From: Thalassoroseus pseudoceratinae
GTDB taxonomy: Bacteria > Planctomycetota > Planctomycetia > Planctomycetales > Planctomycetaceae
Direction of reading: 5' to 3'
Assembly (NCBI RefSeq): GCF_011634775.1
Contig: NZ_JAALXT010000001.1
Coordinates: 372,001-436,000, forward strand
Length of the DNA: 64,000 nucleotides
The notes beneath the pieces were generated by a model that worked only from the letters and a program-made list of their open reading frames with translations, did not search any database and was not told where the DNA came from. Every line of letters begins with the position of its first letter. Position 1 is the first letter of the stretch. Both the position numbers and the translations under genes were made by a program. Shown here one piece after another: positions 54,442-63,592 of the stretch.

Positions 54442-54463
54442 TGTACTACCACGATAGCACAGT
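54440..54463. promoter_or_regulatory. Palindromic operator of the GntR/ABC operon
   Basis: Perfect interrupted dyad: ACTGT-A-CTA, six central bases, TAG-C-ACAGT (54440-54448 against 54455-54463). YtrA-type regulators bind TGTACTA/TAGTACA-like dyads, which fits. It lies at the start codon of the GntR gene, so binding would block initiation: autoregulation inferred. Confidence 0.7.
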
Positions 54464-54603
54464 ATGCAACAACAATTTAAAAAAACTTTTCACAACTCTA
54501 GAGATCCATGCAGAAGATTAGGTAGACACTCTGGGTTCAAGCAGGGTTCCCAAAGTATCGCGGCGAATCCGCTGATCGCCGTGCGCGATGGAGCGAAGCG
54601 GAA

Positions 54604-55263
54604 TTATCGACGTTCGCCGGCCAACAGAGCGACCAATTGGGGAATCAGTCGTTGCATGGCACGGGATCGGTGTGAGAGACAATTCTTGACCAGCCCACTC
54701 AGCTCACCGAAAGTCCGATGATATTCGGGAATCGAGAAATACGGATCGTAACCGAAACCGTTCTCCCCACGCGGCTCGTCGATGATCATTCCGCGACACG
54801 CACACTCGACATCCAACCGAACGACACCCTCAGGATCGGCCACCGATACGTGACAGATGTATTTTGCTGTCCGCCGGTCTCGGGGAATGTCTGAAAGCTC
54901 ACGAATCAGTTTCGCATTGTTGAGCGAATCCTGAGTTTGCCGATCGACAGACTCACCGTCCGGTCGATCCTCGTGAGCATATCGGGCCGAGTATACACCC
55001 GGTGCACCGTTGAGGGCATCGACACAGAGTCCACTATCTTCAGCGATGGTCCACCGACGCACCACCTGGGCAACTTCGGCGGCTTTCTTCTGAGCATTGC
55101 CGATAAATGAATCTCGGTCTTCGTCCACTTCCGGGACGTTCGCGAATTGATCGACTCCGACGACTTTCAGTCCGTACGGTGCAAGCAGGGCAGAGATTTC
55201 CCGACTCTTCTTCGGGTTACGACTTGCGAGGACCAGCGTGGTGTCGGAGGGATGTTCGGGCAT
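54604..55263 (-). CDS. rdgB: XTP/dITP diphosphatase (RdgB/HAM1)
   Basis: 219 residues from ATG 55263. N-terminal LVLASRNPKKSREI, then AEDSGLCVDALNGAPGVYSARYA, GENGFGYDPYF and the C-terminal LSHRSRAMQRL are diagnostic. It removes deaminated purine nucleotides from the pool. The frame continues upstream, but the extra Cys-rich residues do not fit the family. Confidence 0.95.
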   Translation of the reverse strand: MPEHPSDTTLVLASRNPKKSREISALLAPYGLKVVGVDQFANVPEVDEDRDSFIGNAQKKAAEVAQVVRRWTIAEDSGLCVDALNGAPGVYSARYAHEDRPDGESVDRQTQDSLNNAKLIRELSDIPRDRRTAKYICHVSVADPEGVVRLDVECACRGMIIDEPRGENGFGYDPYFSIPEYHRTFGELSGLVKNCLSHRSRAMQRLIPQLVALLAGERR

Positions 55264-55304
55264 CGACCTGAATTTCCGTTCGGCACAACAACAACTGATG
55301 ACAC

Positions 55305-55733
55305 TCAACTGCGATCCAAACGGGCCCGGTTCATATCAAGCTGAACCAGAACACCGACGACATCATTCAACGGCAGCCCCCAGTCGATGGCCCAGTTGAT
55401 GATGTCCAAATTCTCATGACCGGCGAAGTATCGGTCAAGAATTCGATCAGCCAACAGATCACCCTGAACAATCAGAGTGTACAGATTTCCGAAGTCTTCC
55501 GAGCCGAATTCCCGCCAACAACGAAGGCCTTCGAGATGTTCGATTCGCTTGAAGCGGCAATAGGCAGACCAGTAACGGTCGTACCATTCGTCGATTGCAT
55601 TTTCGCCGAGATCGCAGCCACGTTTCTGGCTTTCGATCCATTTGTGGCGAAGTGCTTCTTGCAAAGCCTCGTCGTACAGACTTTCTACGGCTGCCGGTTG
55701 ACCCGGTGTCAGTGAGAGTTCTCGAGCGCTCAT
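55305..55733 (-). CDS. Conserved-looking small protein of unknown function
   Basis: 142 residues from ATG 55733 (GGAATGGGG upstream); the ORF is open to 55769. All-helical prediction. It is rich in Trp/Tyr/Arg (IDEWYDRYWSAYCRFKRIEHLEG, split here as one helix pair) and ends DIINWAIDWGLPLNDVVGVL. I recall similar short proteins in other planctomycetes but know no function. It lies upstream of rdgB in the same direction, 41 bases apart, so it is probably co-transcribed. Confidence 0.65.
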   Translation of the reverse strand: MSARELSLTPGQPAAVESLYDEALQEALRHKWIESQKRGCDLGENAIDEWYDRYWSAYCRFKRIEHLEGLRCWREFGSEDFGNLYTLIVQGDLLADRILDRYFAGHENLDIINWAIDWGLPLNDVVGVLVQLDMNRARLDRS

Positions 55734-55882
55734 GCCCCATTCCCGTTTTTTCTTCACGGAAAACTGCATGGACTGCCGTCGTAGCAGTCCAACTTGTGGA
55801 AGCAGTTAAACTGCGGCAATGGGTGGTGAAGGTACTTTACGATCGCCTCCCATCGACATGACCCAATTACTTATACCTTTGC

Positions 55883-56080
55883 ATGAGGATTTCGGCAACG
55901 GCGATTCGGATTTTTCCCCATATTGACAAATTGCCCAGCAGGGAAAATACGGTCGATGAAAACCCCAACTCATCAACGGTTCTCGATCAATGCGAACGAA
56001 TAGTCAGTGAACTTCTGCCTGATGCCCATCAACGCTTGACCTCAACTCATTGGGAAAACTACGCTCGTCTTCAACGATAA
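55883..56080 (+). CDS. Doubtful small ORF upstream of phoH
   Basis: 65 residues; the second half ([20 protein letters not shown]) looks like a real amphipathic helix and the stop is 34 bases before phoH. No convincing ribosome binding site and no known domain. A shorter translated version is possible. Otherwise the region 55734-56114 is the divergent promoter region between the unknown gene and phoH. Confidence 0.25.
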   Translation: MRISATAIRIFPHIDKLPSRENTVDENPNSSTVLDQCERIVSELLPDAHQRLTSTHWENYARLQR

Positions 56081-56114
56081 TCTCACCCGCAGAGTTCTCG
56101 CGGAGCAAACTCAT

Positions 56115-57452
56115 ATGGATTCGGATCCGGAATTGACACGCAAGGTTTTCGTTCTGGACACCAACGTGTTGCTCCACGACTCAAGTTGCATTTTCAATTT
56201 CGAGGAACACGACATTGCCATTCCGATCACAGTCTTGGAAGAGCTGGATCGATTCAAGAAAGGCAATGAGGATATCAACTTCCACGCGCGGGAATCGCTG
56301 AGGAAACTCGATGCACTCAGCGGAGATGTGCTTTCCAAACGTGGGGCATCTTTAGGCGAAGGGCTCGGGCGAATTCGGGTTGTGTTCGGCAGCAAATTGA
56401 CCGACGAAGTCCAGCGTGCTTTTCTGCAAGACAGTCCGGACCATCGCATTCTGAATACCGGACTAATGGTTGCTCAACAAGAGCATCCTCGTCGCACGGT
56501 GATGGTCTCGAAGGACACGAATCTTCGCATGAAGGCCAAGGCACTCGGCTTGGTCGCTCAGGACTACGAGACGGACAAGATCGAAAGTTTCGACAAACTC
56601 TACACCGGCAAACGCACCGTGAACGATATGCCGGCGGGGTTGGTCGATGCGTTCTACCAGCTCGACGGGCGCGTCTCTGCAACTGATTTGACTCAAGTTA
56701 TCAACCCCGTGGCGAATGAGAATTTTATTCTGCGAAATCACTCCAAAAGTGTGCTCGCTCGATATTGCTCACCCGACCTGCAGTTCACACGAGTGACGTC
56801 CAATCGGGCCTACGGCATCAAAGCTAGAAACGCGGAACAGTCATTCGCGTTGAATGCGTTGACCGACCCGGATGTTAAACTCGTGACGCTCGCGGGAAAG
56901 GCCGGTTGTGGAAAAACGCTGCTCGCGCTCGCCGCCGCTTTGGAATGCCGAAAAGATTACCGACAGATTTTGCTCGCCCGTCCGGTCGTGCCGTTATCGA
57001 ATCGAGACATCGGCTTTCTGCCGGGGGATGTGTCTGCCAAACTCGATCCGTATATGCAACCGCTGTTCGACAACCTCACCGTGATCCGTCATGAACTCGG
57101 TGATTCCGAAGACGCGAAGCGAATTCCAGAGTTGCTTGAATCGAAGAAGCTCGAAATCACACCGTTGGCCTACATCCGCGGCCGAAGTCTGCAACGGATT
57201 TACTTCATCATCGACGAAGCACAGAACCTCACGCCGCACGAAGTAAAAACAATTATCACCCGAGCGGGTGAAGGCACGAAGATTGTTCTGACGGGGGACG
57301 TCCAACAAATCGATCATCCCTATCTCGATTCGCTTTCCAACGGATTGACCTATCTCATCAACCGGATGGTCGGACAGCCGTTGTATGCTCATATCACGCT
57401 CGAAAAAGGCGAACGTTCGGCACTCGCCGAGTTGGCCAGTAACCTGTTGTGA
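56115..57452 (+). CDS. phoH: PIN domain plus PhoH-like ATPase
   Basis: 445 residues. The N-terminal PIN nuclease domain occupies about 8-140 ([14 protein letters not shown]; acidic residues in [13 protein letters not shown]). The C-terminal PhoH ATPase covers about 230-440, with Walker [10 protein letters not shown] near residue 261 and Walker B-like IIDEAQNL near 368. The fusion is the PhoH2 type, which in other bacteria unwinds and cleaves RNA. Cytoplasmic. Monocistronic in this setting. Confidence 0.95.
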   Translation: MDSDPELTRKVFVLDTNVLLHDSSCIFNFEEHDIAIPITVLEELDRFKKGNEDINFHARESLRKLDALSGDVLSKRGASLGEGLGRIRVVFGSKLTDEVQRAFLQDSPDHRILNTGLMVAQQEHPRRTVMVSKDTNLRMKAKALGLVAQDYETDKIESFDKLYTGKRTVNDMPAGLVDAFYQLDGRVSATDLTQVINPVANENFILRNHSKSVLARYCSPDLQFTRVTSNRAYGIKARNAEQSFALNALTDPDVKLVTLAGKAGCGKTLLALAAALECRKDYRQILLARPVVPLSNRDIGFLPGDVSAKLDPYMQPLFDNLTVIRHELGDSEDAKRIPELLESKKLEITPLAYIRGRSLQRIYFIIDEAQNLTPHEVKTIITRAGEGTKIVLTGDVQQIDHPYLDSLSNGLTYLINRMVGQPLYAHITLEKGERSALAELASNLL

Positions 57453-57571
57453 GTTGTCGGGCGGGTGTCAGAATTCCCAGGGAACATTCAGTTCCATTGA
57501 CTTCCACTGATGGGAACTCCACTCTATGAAGGTCTTCTGACTCAAGATCTTTTGAAGGTGAGATAACTCTG

Positions 57572-58291
57572 ATGACTCGACTCAGCCCGTGTTTGTTCAT
57601 GCTATTGGCGATCGTTGCCACCGACGTTCGCGCAGAGGAAGCTGCTCCGGAGAATCGGTTCAAGATCGCCACGGGACCGGGCTGGAAGACACTGTCCCTC
57701 AAGGATTTCGAGAACGCGAATTGCGATCCCGAAACTTGGAGCGAAAAGGATGGCGTTATTTTTTGCACGGGTCGCCCGGTCGGTGTTACGCGGTCAAAGA
57801 AGGAATACCGGAACTTGGAATTGGTCGTTGAATGGCGACACATGAAATCCGCGGGCAACTCGGGCGTGTTCCTCTGGGCTCCGCCCAAGGTCTTCGACGG
57901 TTTGAAACGAGGCACGCTGCCCGGCGGTGGAATCGAAGTGCAAGTCCTCGATCTGGGCTATGCGGAGCAGTACAAGAAACGCACTGGCAAGGAATCGGAT
58001 TGGTTCACCTGCCACGGCGATGTGTTTCCGGTCGGTTTATCCAAGATGAAACCGTTCCCGCCAGTGGCTCCAAACGGTGCCCGGAGTTTTCCTTCCAAGA
58101 ACCTGAGCAAAGGCGTCGGTGAATGGAACCACTATTACGTTCGCGCAATCAACGGTGAAGTGCGATTGTGGGTGAACGGTGAGGAAGTTTCGGGCGGGGC
58201 GGAGTGTCAACCCGCGGAAGGTTTTCTGTGTTTGGAGTCCGAGGGTTCGCCGGTGCAGTTCCGCAACCTTCGAATTCGCGAGTTGCCCTAG
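57572..58291 (+). CDS. Secreted DUF1080 (3-keto-disaccharide hydrolase) protein
   Basis: 239 residues. Signal peptide to about residue 21 (VRA/EEA). The concanavalin-like fold is marked by GWKTLSLKDFENANC, VVEWRHMKSAGNSGVFLW, GGIEVQVLDLGYAEQY and the C-terminal GFLCLESEGSPVQFRNLRIREL. Members split 3-keto-disaccharides or bind glycans, and are abundant in planctomycetes. Convergent with asnB with no gap. Confidence 0.92.
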   Translation: MTRLSPCLFMLLAIVATDVRAEEAAPENRFKIATGPGWKTLSLKDFENANCDPETWSEKDGVIFCTGRPVGVTRSKKEYRNLELVVEWRHMKSAGNSGVFLWAPPKVFDGLKRGTLPGGGIEVQVLDLGYAEQYKKRTGKESDWFTCHGDVFPVGLSKMKPFPPVAPNGARSFPSKNLSKGVGEWNHYYVRAINGEVRLWVNGEEVSGGAECQPAEGFLCLESEGSPVQFRNLRIRELP

Positions 58292-60193
58292 TTAGAACAG
58301 CACCGCGTCACCCCAAAAACTCAGGTTGAGAATCGGCCACAGCCACATCCCCGCTGCGGCCGGGTTCTCCCGAAGTTCGCTAATCGCCGCCGGATTAAAG
58401 ACCGACCGAATGAATCGACTGGTCGCCAGATGCAATTGAATTCGCTCTCGCCAGTCGTTGGCAATCCAATACGCAACTGGTGTCGGAAAGCTGGCTTTGG
58501 GACGGTCGGCGAGTTCAATCGGTAACCGATGTCGCGCAAATTCTCGCAACGCGACTTTGGATTCAAACGCTCCCCGTGCCGCCAATTCCGGGGCCGACAA
58601 AAACGGAGCCGTCTCGGCGGACGATAGACGGAGTTTGTGTTCCACGGGGAGACGGCTTGCATACTCTACAAACTCGTGATCGGTAAACGGAACACGCGTT
58701 TCCAACCCGGCCAACATCGTGGTTTGATCTAGCCGCCCCAGCAATCCTTCCAGATTGATCCGGTGCAACAACCGCGCGTAGCGATTGCTCGTCGCCTGAT
58801 CTGGTTGTTCGTCGAGCGTGGTTTGGTACTCGGTCGTCAATCGGGAATCGTATTCAGCATCCTCCCAAAATTCGGGGGCGACAAGGTGCGGTTTGACAGC
58901 GGTGGGAATCAAACAGTTGGAACTCAAAAAGTGATCGGTCGCGGATTCAAACCGCGTGCGTCCGTACGTGCGTTGCAGACTGACCTCCGCCAAACGTCGA
59001 GCGGCCGAAGACCCGCCAAACCGATTCTCCGCGAGTTGACGACTGCGATCGTAGTCATGTCCCGACCATTGAACCGCCGCATAACCGCCAAGCAATTCGT
59101 CGGCTCCCTCACCACCGAGCACCACACTAACCGATCGTTTCGCCGTCTTCGCCATCTCGTAGATCAAGACATCATTCGGCGTCGACAACGGAACCTGCAA
59201 ACGATGGATCATCTCTTGCCAACGCGACCAATAAGTCTCGGCGTCGAGCGTGATCGTTGTGTGGTCGGTCCGAAGATGAGTAGCACATCGCTTCGCGAAA
59301 TGAGAGTCCGTCATTTCACTCGTTTGTTGTTCTCCGGTCACGCAGAAACTTGGAGTTCCGATATCGAGATAGTCGTGAGCTTTCGTACCGATGGTGCTGG
59401 AGTCAACGCCACCACTCAGAAACAAACCCACAGGCACATCACTCACCAAACGGCGAGTCACCGCCTGATCGAAATGCGACTCGAACGATGAGATGTCGGA
59501 AGCGGATTCATGTTCGGGGTGGGACCAGTACCGAACGATTCGGATCTTGTCACCGATGGATAACAAATAGTGCGCGGGCGGAAGTTGTCGAATGTTGGCG
59601 TAAACGGTGCGATCGCCGAGAGTGCTGCGGAATGTGGAAAGGTGCTGGCTAATCACCGCCCAATCCGGTTGGCGAGAAACTTCCGACCAAGCCAACAACG
59701 CGACCGGTTCGCTCGCAAACGCAACGCAATCATCCACGTCGCACCACACAAGCGGCTTGACTCCGAACCGATCTCGCACGAGTAACAGTTGCTGACGTTC
59801 GAAATCATAGAGTCCGAATGCGAACATCCCATGCAGACGGTTAACGCAGTCAGTGCCCCATTGACGATACGCTGCCATGACAACTTCGGTATCGCAGCGT
59901 GTCGAAAACCGATGCCCGTGAGTTTCTAATTCGGACCGCAATTCCCGATCGTTGTAGACTTCACCGTTGTAGGTCAGCACACATTGACCGTCGCGACTGT
60001 TCCAGGGTTGCCGACCGTGTTGTGGGTCGCGGATCGCCAATCGACGGTGAGCAAACGCGACTTCGGCTCGTCGGAAAGTTCCCTGTCCATCCGGTCCTCG
60101 ATGAGCAATCGCGTCGCTCATCGCCCGAAGTGTGGAATCGGAAACCTTCGGCAACCGCCCCGGCTTGGCAACAACACCCACGATTCCACACAC
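58292..60193 (-). CDS. asnB: Asparagine synthase (glutamine-hydrolysing)
   Basis: 633 residues. The N-terminal glutaminase needs Cys at position 2. I therefore start at GTG 60193, which gives MCGIVGVV; AGGAG lies seven bases upstream. The ATG at 60214 would bury the Cys behind seven residues. The class-II amidotransferase domain covers about 1-200 (AIAHRGPDGQG, LTYNGEVYNDRELR). The PP-loop synthase domain has LFLSGGVDSST near residue 260. Makes asparagine, or amidates a peptidoglycan- or exopolysaccharide-type acceptor in some paralogues. Confidence 0.93.
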   Translation of the reverse strand: MCGIVGVVAKPGRLPKVSDSTLRAMSDAIAHRGPDGQGTFRRAEVAFAHRRLAIRDPQHGRQPWNSRDGQCVLTYNGEVYNDRELRSELETHGHRFSTRCDTEVVMAAYRQWGTDCVNRLHGMFAFGLYDFERQQLLLVRDRFGVKPLVWCDVDDCVAFASEPVALLAWSEVSRQPDWAVISQHLSTFRSTLGDRTVYANIRQLPPAHYLLSIGDKIRIVRYWSHPEHESASDISSFESHFDQAVTRRLVSDVPVGLFLSGGVDSSTIGTKAHDYLDIGTPSFCVTGEQQTSEMTDSHFAKRCATHLRTDHTTITLDAETYWSRWQEMIHRLQVPLSTPNDVLIYEMAKTAKRSVSVVLGGEGADELLGGYAAVQWSGHDYDRSRQLAENRFGGSSAARRLAEVSLQRTYGRTRFESATDHFLSSNCLIPTAVKPHLVAPEFWEDAEYDSRLTTEYQTTLDEQPDQATSNRYARLLHRINLEGLLGRLDQTTMLAGLETRVPFTDHEFVEYASRLPVEHKLRLSSAETAPFLSAPELAARGAFESKVALREFARHRLPIELADRPKASFPTPVAYWIANDWRERIQLHLATSRFIRSVFNPAAISELRENPAAAGMWLWPILNLSFWGDAVLF

Positions 60194-60484
60194 GTCGAAA
60201 CTCCTGAACCGCAATACGATCTTTCATGTTCGCGGTGGACTCGTCGAAGCCATGGACTCCAGGCCTCTTCGAGACAGAACCTACGAGGAACGAAAGGAAA
60301 CTGCCGAGGACGATACCTTCTTGATCGACCGCAATCGTCGCCCGCGTCATTGCCGTTCAGTTTCAACAGATTGCAAGTGCCGTATCGATTGTTCCGATTC
60401 GATCGGTTGTTGCTTTCGGAGTGGACGTGGTAAATTACTCGCCTGGCCTTGTTCACTCACTCACCCCTCCGAGGTAACGCATTG

Positions 60485-61804
60485 ATGAGATTCTTTCGTT
60501 CGAGTTTGCTGTGTTCGCTTTGCTTAGTGAATTCGTTTGCGATGGCCGGGGAGAGTTGGCCGCAATTTCGTGGCCCAGACGGGAACGGCCATGGGGACGC
60601 GACGAATCTACCGGTGGAGTGGAGTGAATCTGAAAACGTCTCTTGGAAGACAGCCATTCCGGGCGACGGCCACTCCTCGCCCGTGATTGCCGATGGACGA
60701 GTTTGGCTCACGACCGCAGTCGCTGAAACGTTGACGGAAGCCGAGAAGAAAGCCCGGTTGGCGAAGGTCAAGAACTCCCGTGGTTTGGAATTGGTGGGTT
60801 CCCTGTCGTTGCGAGCCATCTGCGTCGACGCGGAAAGCGGAAAGATCCTTCAGAATGTGGAAGTCTTCAACATCGAAAACCCGGAGCCGATCCATTCGCT
60901 GAACAGCTACGCTTCACCAACACCAGTCGTAGAGGGCGAACGACTATTCTGCCACTTTGGAACCTACGGCACGGCATGTCTGGATTCCAAGACTGGCGAA
61001 AAAGTTTGGGAACAACGGACACTGACGGTCGATCACCAAAACGGCCCTGGTGCGTCGCCGATCGTGTGGAACGATTTGCTAATTGCTCAATACGACGGGA
61101 TTGATCGTCAGTTCGTTGTCGCACTTGATAAACGAACCGGAAAAATTGTTTGGAAGACTCCGCGTTCGGGGAAACTCAACGATCGTGCCGAGTTTCAAAA
61201 AGCTTACGCGACTCCGCATGTGGTCGACGTCGATGGAAAACCAATCCTGGTCTCTCCCGGAGCCGACTGGGTCTACGGCTACGATCCGGCGAGCGGCGAG
61301 GAAATTTGGCGAATCAGTTACGGCGGTCTGGGTTTCTCGACCGTTCCACGCCCCGTGATTGGTCACGGTATGGCTTATATTGTCACCAGTTTCATGCAGT
61401 CGAAACTGCTGGCTGTTCGGTATGACGGCAAAGGTGACGTCAGTGAATCGCACGTCGTTTGGACCTCTGGTCGACAAGTCCCCAAGAAGCCTTCGCTGCT
61501 GCTGATTGGCGATGAACTTTATCTACTTTCCGATGCCGGAATCTTCACCTGTGTCGATGCCAAAACCGGTGCGGAACATTATCGGCAGCGATTGGGTGGT
61601 CAATACTCGGCTTCCCCGTTGTTCGCCGATGGAAACATTTATCTCTGGAGCCAAGAGGGAATCGCCACTGTCGTGAAGCCTGGCACGGAATACGTTGAAC
61701 TGGCACGAAACGAAATGAATGCCGGGTTCATGGCTTCACCCGCTGTTGTCGATGATGCACTCTTCGTCCGGACGGAAACGCATCTATTCCGTATCGAGAA
61801 ATAG
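60485..61804 (+). CDS. Secreted PQQ-like beta-propeller protein
   Basis: 439 residues from ATG 60485, with GAGG upstream. Signal peptide to about 19. N-terminal WPQFRGPDGNGHG and VEWSESENVSWKTAIPGDGHSSP are typical of planctomycete outer-membrane-assembly-like propellers. Blades follow with RTGKIVWKTP, YDPASGEEIWRISYGG and DAKTGAEHYRQRLG. A binding or scaffold role; no enzymatic motif. The 291-base gap between asnB and this gene (60194-60484) holds divergent promoters; a possible -10 TAAATT lies at 60431-60436. Confidence 0.9.
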   Translation: MRFFRSSLLCSLCLVNSFAMAGESWPQFRGPDGNGHGDATNLPVEWSESENVSWKTAIPGDGHSSPVIADGRVWLTTAVAETLTEAEKKARLAKVKNSRGLELVGSLSLRAICVDAESGKILQNVEVFNIENPEPIHSLNSYASPTPVVEGERLFCHFGTYGTACLDSKTGEKVWEQRTLTVDHQNGPGASPIVWNDLLIAQYDGIDRQFVVALDKRTGKIVWKTPRSGKLNDRAEFQKAYATPHVVDVDGKPILVSPGADWVYGYDPASGEEIWRISYGGLGFSTVPRPVIGHGMAYIVTSFMQSKLLAVRYDGKGDVSESHVVWTSGRQVPKKPSLLLIGDELYLLSDAGIFTCVDAKTGAEHYRQRLGGQYSASPLFADGNIYLWSQEGIATVVKPGTEYVELARNEMNAGFMASPAVVDDALFVRTETHLFRIEK

Positions 61805-61830
61805 TCGGTACGGTGGAACGGCTGACAGTG

Positions 61831-61881
61831 AAAAGAAAAAAGCCGACGTCACGTTCTCACGTGGCATCGGCTTTTCTTTTT
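61831..61881. terminator. Bidirectional Rho-independent terminator
   Basis: AGCCGA/TCGGCT outer stem, one mismatch, then GTCACGT/ACGTGGC inner stem and loop TCTC (61841-61872). It is flanked by A-rich 61831-61841 and T-rich 61872-61881, so it can serve both the propeller gene and the convergent fasciclin gene. Confidence 0.9.
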
Positions 61882-61898
61882 GGCTTATTCGATCGCGA

Positions 61899-62426
61899 TT
61901 ACTTCGCGGCCTTTTTCTCCGGTGGTAGCAAGACGGTGTCGATCACATGGATGATGCCGTTGCTCGCGATGATGTCGGTTTTCACCAACTTCGCTTTGTT
62001 GACCTGTGCACCTTTCTTCGTTTCACGAATTCGCACCATTTTGCCGTTGAGCGTTTTCGCTTTTCCGGCTTCCAAAGCGGCTTCGGAATCCACTTTGCCT
62101 TTGACAACGTGATAGGTCAGGATCGCCGTCAGTTTGTCTTTGTTCTCTGGCTTCAAGAGGGTTTCGACAGTGCCGGCGGGAAGCTTCTCGAAGGCAGCAT
62201 CGGTGGGAGCAAACACGGTGAACGGGCCGTCGCCTTTCAACGCGTCAACCAAATCGGCGGCTTTCAGTGCGGCTGCCAGAGTCTTGAACTGACCGGCAGC
62301 AACGGCTGTGTCGACGATGTCTGCTTGCTTGCCTGCGTTGCAGGTTTCGCCAGCGTGGAGCGTCAATGCGGAGAATGCGAGAGTCAGGGCAGCAATTGCT
62401 TGGGGTACGAAGTGTTTTCGGCTCAT
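61899..62426 (-). CDS. Secreted fasciclin (FAS1) domain protein
   Basis: 175 residues. Signal peptide to about residue 25. A single FAS1 domain covers about 35-170, with both conserved boxes: [15 protein letters not shown] and [14 protein letters not shown], plus the YHVVKGK strand. FAS1 proteins mediate adhesion or stress responses at the cell surface. Only two Cys near the N-terminus of the mature chain, if processed as predicted. Confidence 0.93.
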   Translation of the reverse strand: MSRKHFVPQAIAALTLAFSALTLHAGETCNAGKQADIVDTAVAAGQFKTLAAALKAADLVDALKGDGPFTVFAPTDAAFEKLPAGTVETLLKPENKDKLTAILTYHVVKGKVDSEAALEAGKAKTLNGKMVRIRETKKGAQVNKAKLVKTDIIASNGIIHVIDTVLLPPEKKAAK

Positions 62427-62555
62427 GGAATCATCTTTCGCTTACGGGGGAGGGTTCGATCTTCTTGTTATGAACATCTTTCTGCCGGCTAAAAAAAACG
62501 TTCAAAACGTTCACCCAGTTCTAGACCGAGCCCCACAGTCGACAAGCCCGAAAAC

Positions 62556-62589
62556 GAAAAAAAAGCGAATCGATTTCTCGACTCGCTTT
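62556..62589 (-). terminator. Rho-independent terminator of the Gly-rich protein gene
   Basis: Read on the minus strand: AAAGCGA-G-TCGA-loop-CGATTCGCTTT type hairpin, followed by eight T residues. Arms at 62562-62574 and 62578-62589. It lies 35 bases after the stop of the 62624-63592 gene. Confidence 0.88.
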
Positions 62590-62623
62590 GAGGTCGTTAT
62601 TTTTGACTGCAATGAATGCTGCT

Positions 62624-63592
62624 TTATTCGACGGCTTCGATCTTTAATGGTCCACGTTGCCGACGTCGATCATTGTCTTCCTTCTCGCTCGGCTTCTTGT
62701 TCTTCGCGTTCTCTTTGGCTTGAGCTTCAGCCTGCTTGACCAACCCGACCGCAGCCATCAATTCGCTTCGGTGAAAATAGGGTTGTCGTGGTTGTCCGAA
62801 CGCCGGAATGTGTGACTTCGCAGCCAACTCTGACCAGCTCATTTTGCTCGAAAGATGCCAAGCGGCTGCCTGAGCAACGCGGGTGTTGACACGTCCTGCA
62901 GCGACCATTCCGATCAATTCTTTGAGGGATTCGTCTTTAGTGAAAGATTCGACGGGAACGATGCGGTACGTCATTCGTGGACTTGGTTCCATCGCTCCGT
63001 GAGCCAAGCAGACCGAGCCGTAAGGGATGCGTGCGGTTTTGTCTGGTGGGATCGAGAAGAAACCGGCACCACCGGCACCAGCCCCACCAAGTCCACCACC
63101 ACCGAATCCACCAGCGGCACCACCGCCGATACCTGCACCACCACCTTGACCGAAACCGCCGCCAACCGGTTGGGCTTGGTTACCACCACCGAGACCGCCA
63201 CCGGCTCCACCGAATCCGCCGCCCTGCAATCCACCGCCCAATCCGCCGCCACCAAACCCGCCGGCACCACCGAATTGTTGCATCGTGTGAACCCCGACGA
63301 CAGCGTTCGGCAACTTCACCGAAACCGGCTTCTGGGAAATGTTATCAATCAAGATGTAGCCACCAGTGGAATCCTTGGGGACCATAGTGACATCGACTTT
63401 GCCTTCCTGCATCGCATCGAACAACTGAAATTGCTCGGCGTCGGCGTCAAATGTCAAACGGGGCAGAATTGCTCGCTTCTTCGAGCGGGTTCGTTTCGCC
63501 GCCGAGGCGGAATCCCCATCCCAAACGCCGGTACACGCAACGAGAACGGCGATACAAGTCAGCCAGCGGGCCATTCTTCGAACAGACAACAT
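62624..63592 (-). CDS. Secreted Gly-rich low-complexity protein of unknown function
   Basis: 322 residues from ATG 63592 (AAAAGGA nine bases upstream). Signal peptide to about 32 (SASA/AKR). A small beta-rich domain at about 40-105 is followed by a 70-residue Gly/Ala/Gln run at about 107-177 (GGLGGGLQGGGFGGAGGG type). A second domain (TYRIVPVESFTKDESLKELI, then AQAAAWHLSSKMSW) and a basic, highly charged tail follow. The run resembles silk- or glycine-rich structural proteins. Probably envelope-associated. No family recognised. Confidence 0.75.
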   Translation of the reverse strand: MLSVRRMARWLTCIAVLVACTGVWDGDSASAAKRTRSKKRAILPRLTFDADAEQFQLFDAMQEGKVDVTMVPKDSTGGYILIDNISQKPVSVKLPNAVVGVHTMQQFGGAGGFGGGGLGGGLQGGGFGGAGGGLGGGNQAQPVGGGFGQGGGAGIGGGAAGGFGGGGLGGAGAGGAGFFSIPPDKTARIPYGSVCLAHGAMEPSPRMTYRIVPVESFTKDESLKELIGMVAAGRVNTRVAQAAAWHLSSKMSWSELAAKSHIPAFGQPRQPYFHRSELMAAVGLVKQAEAQAKENAKNKKPSEKEDNDRRRQRGPLKIEAVE

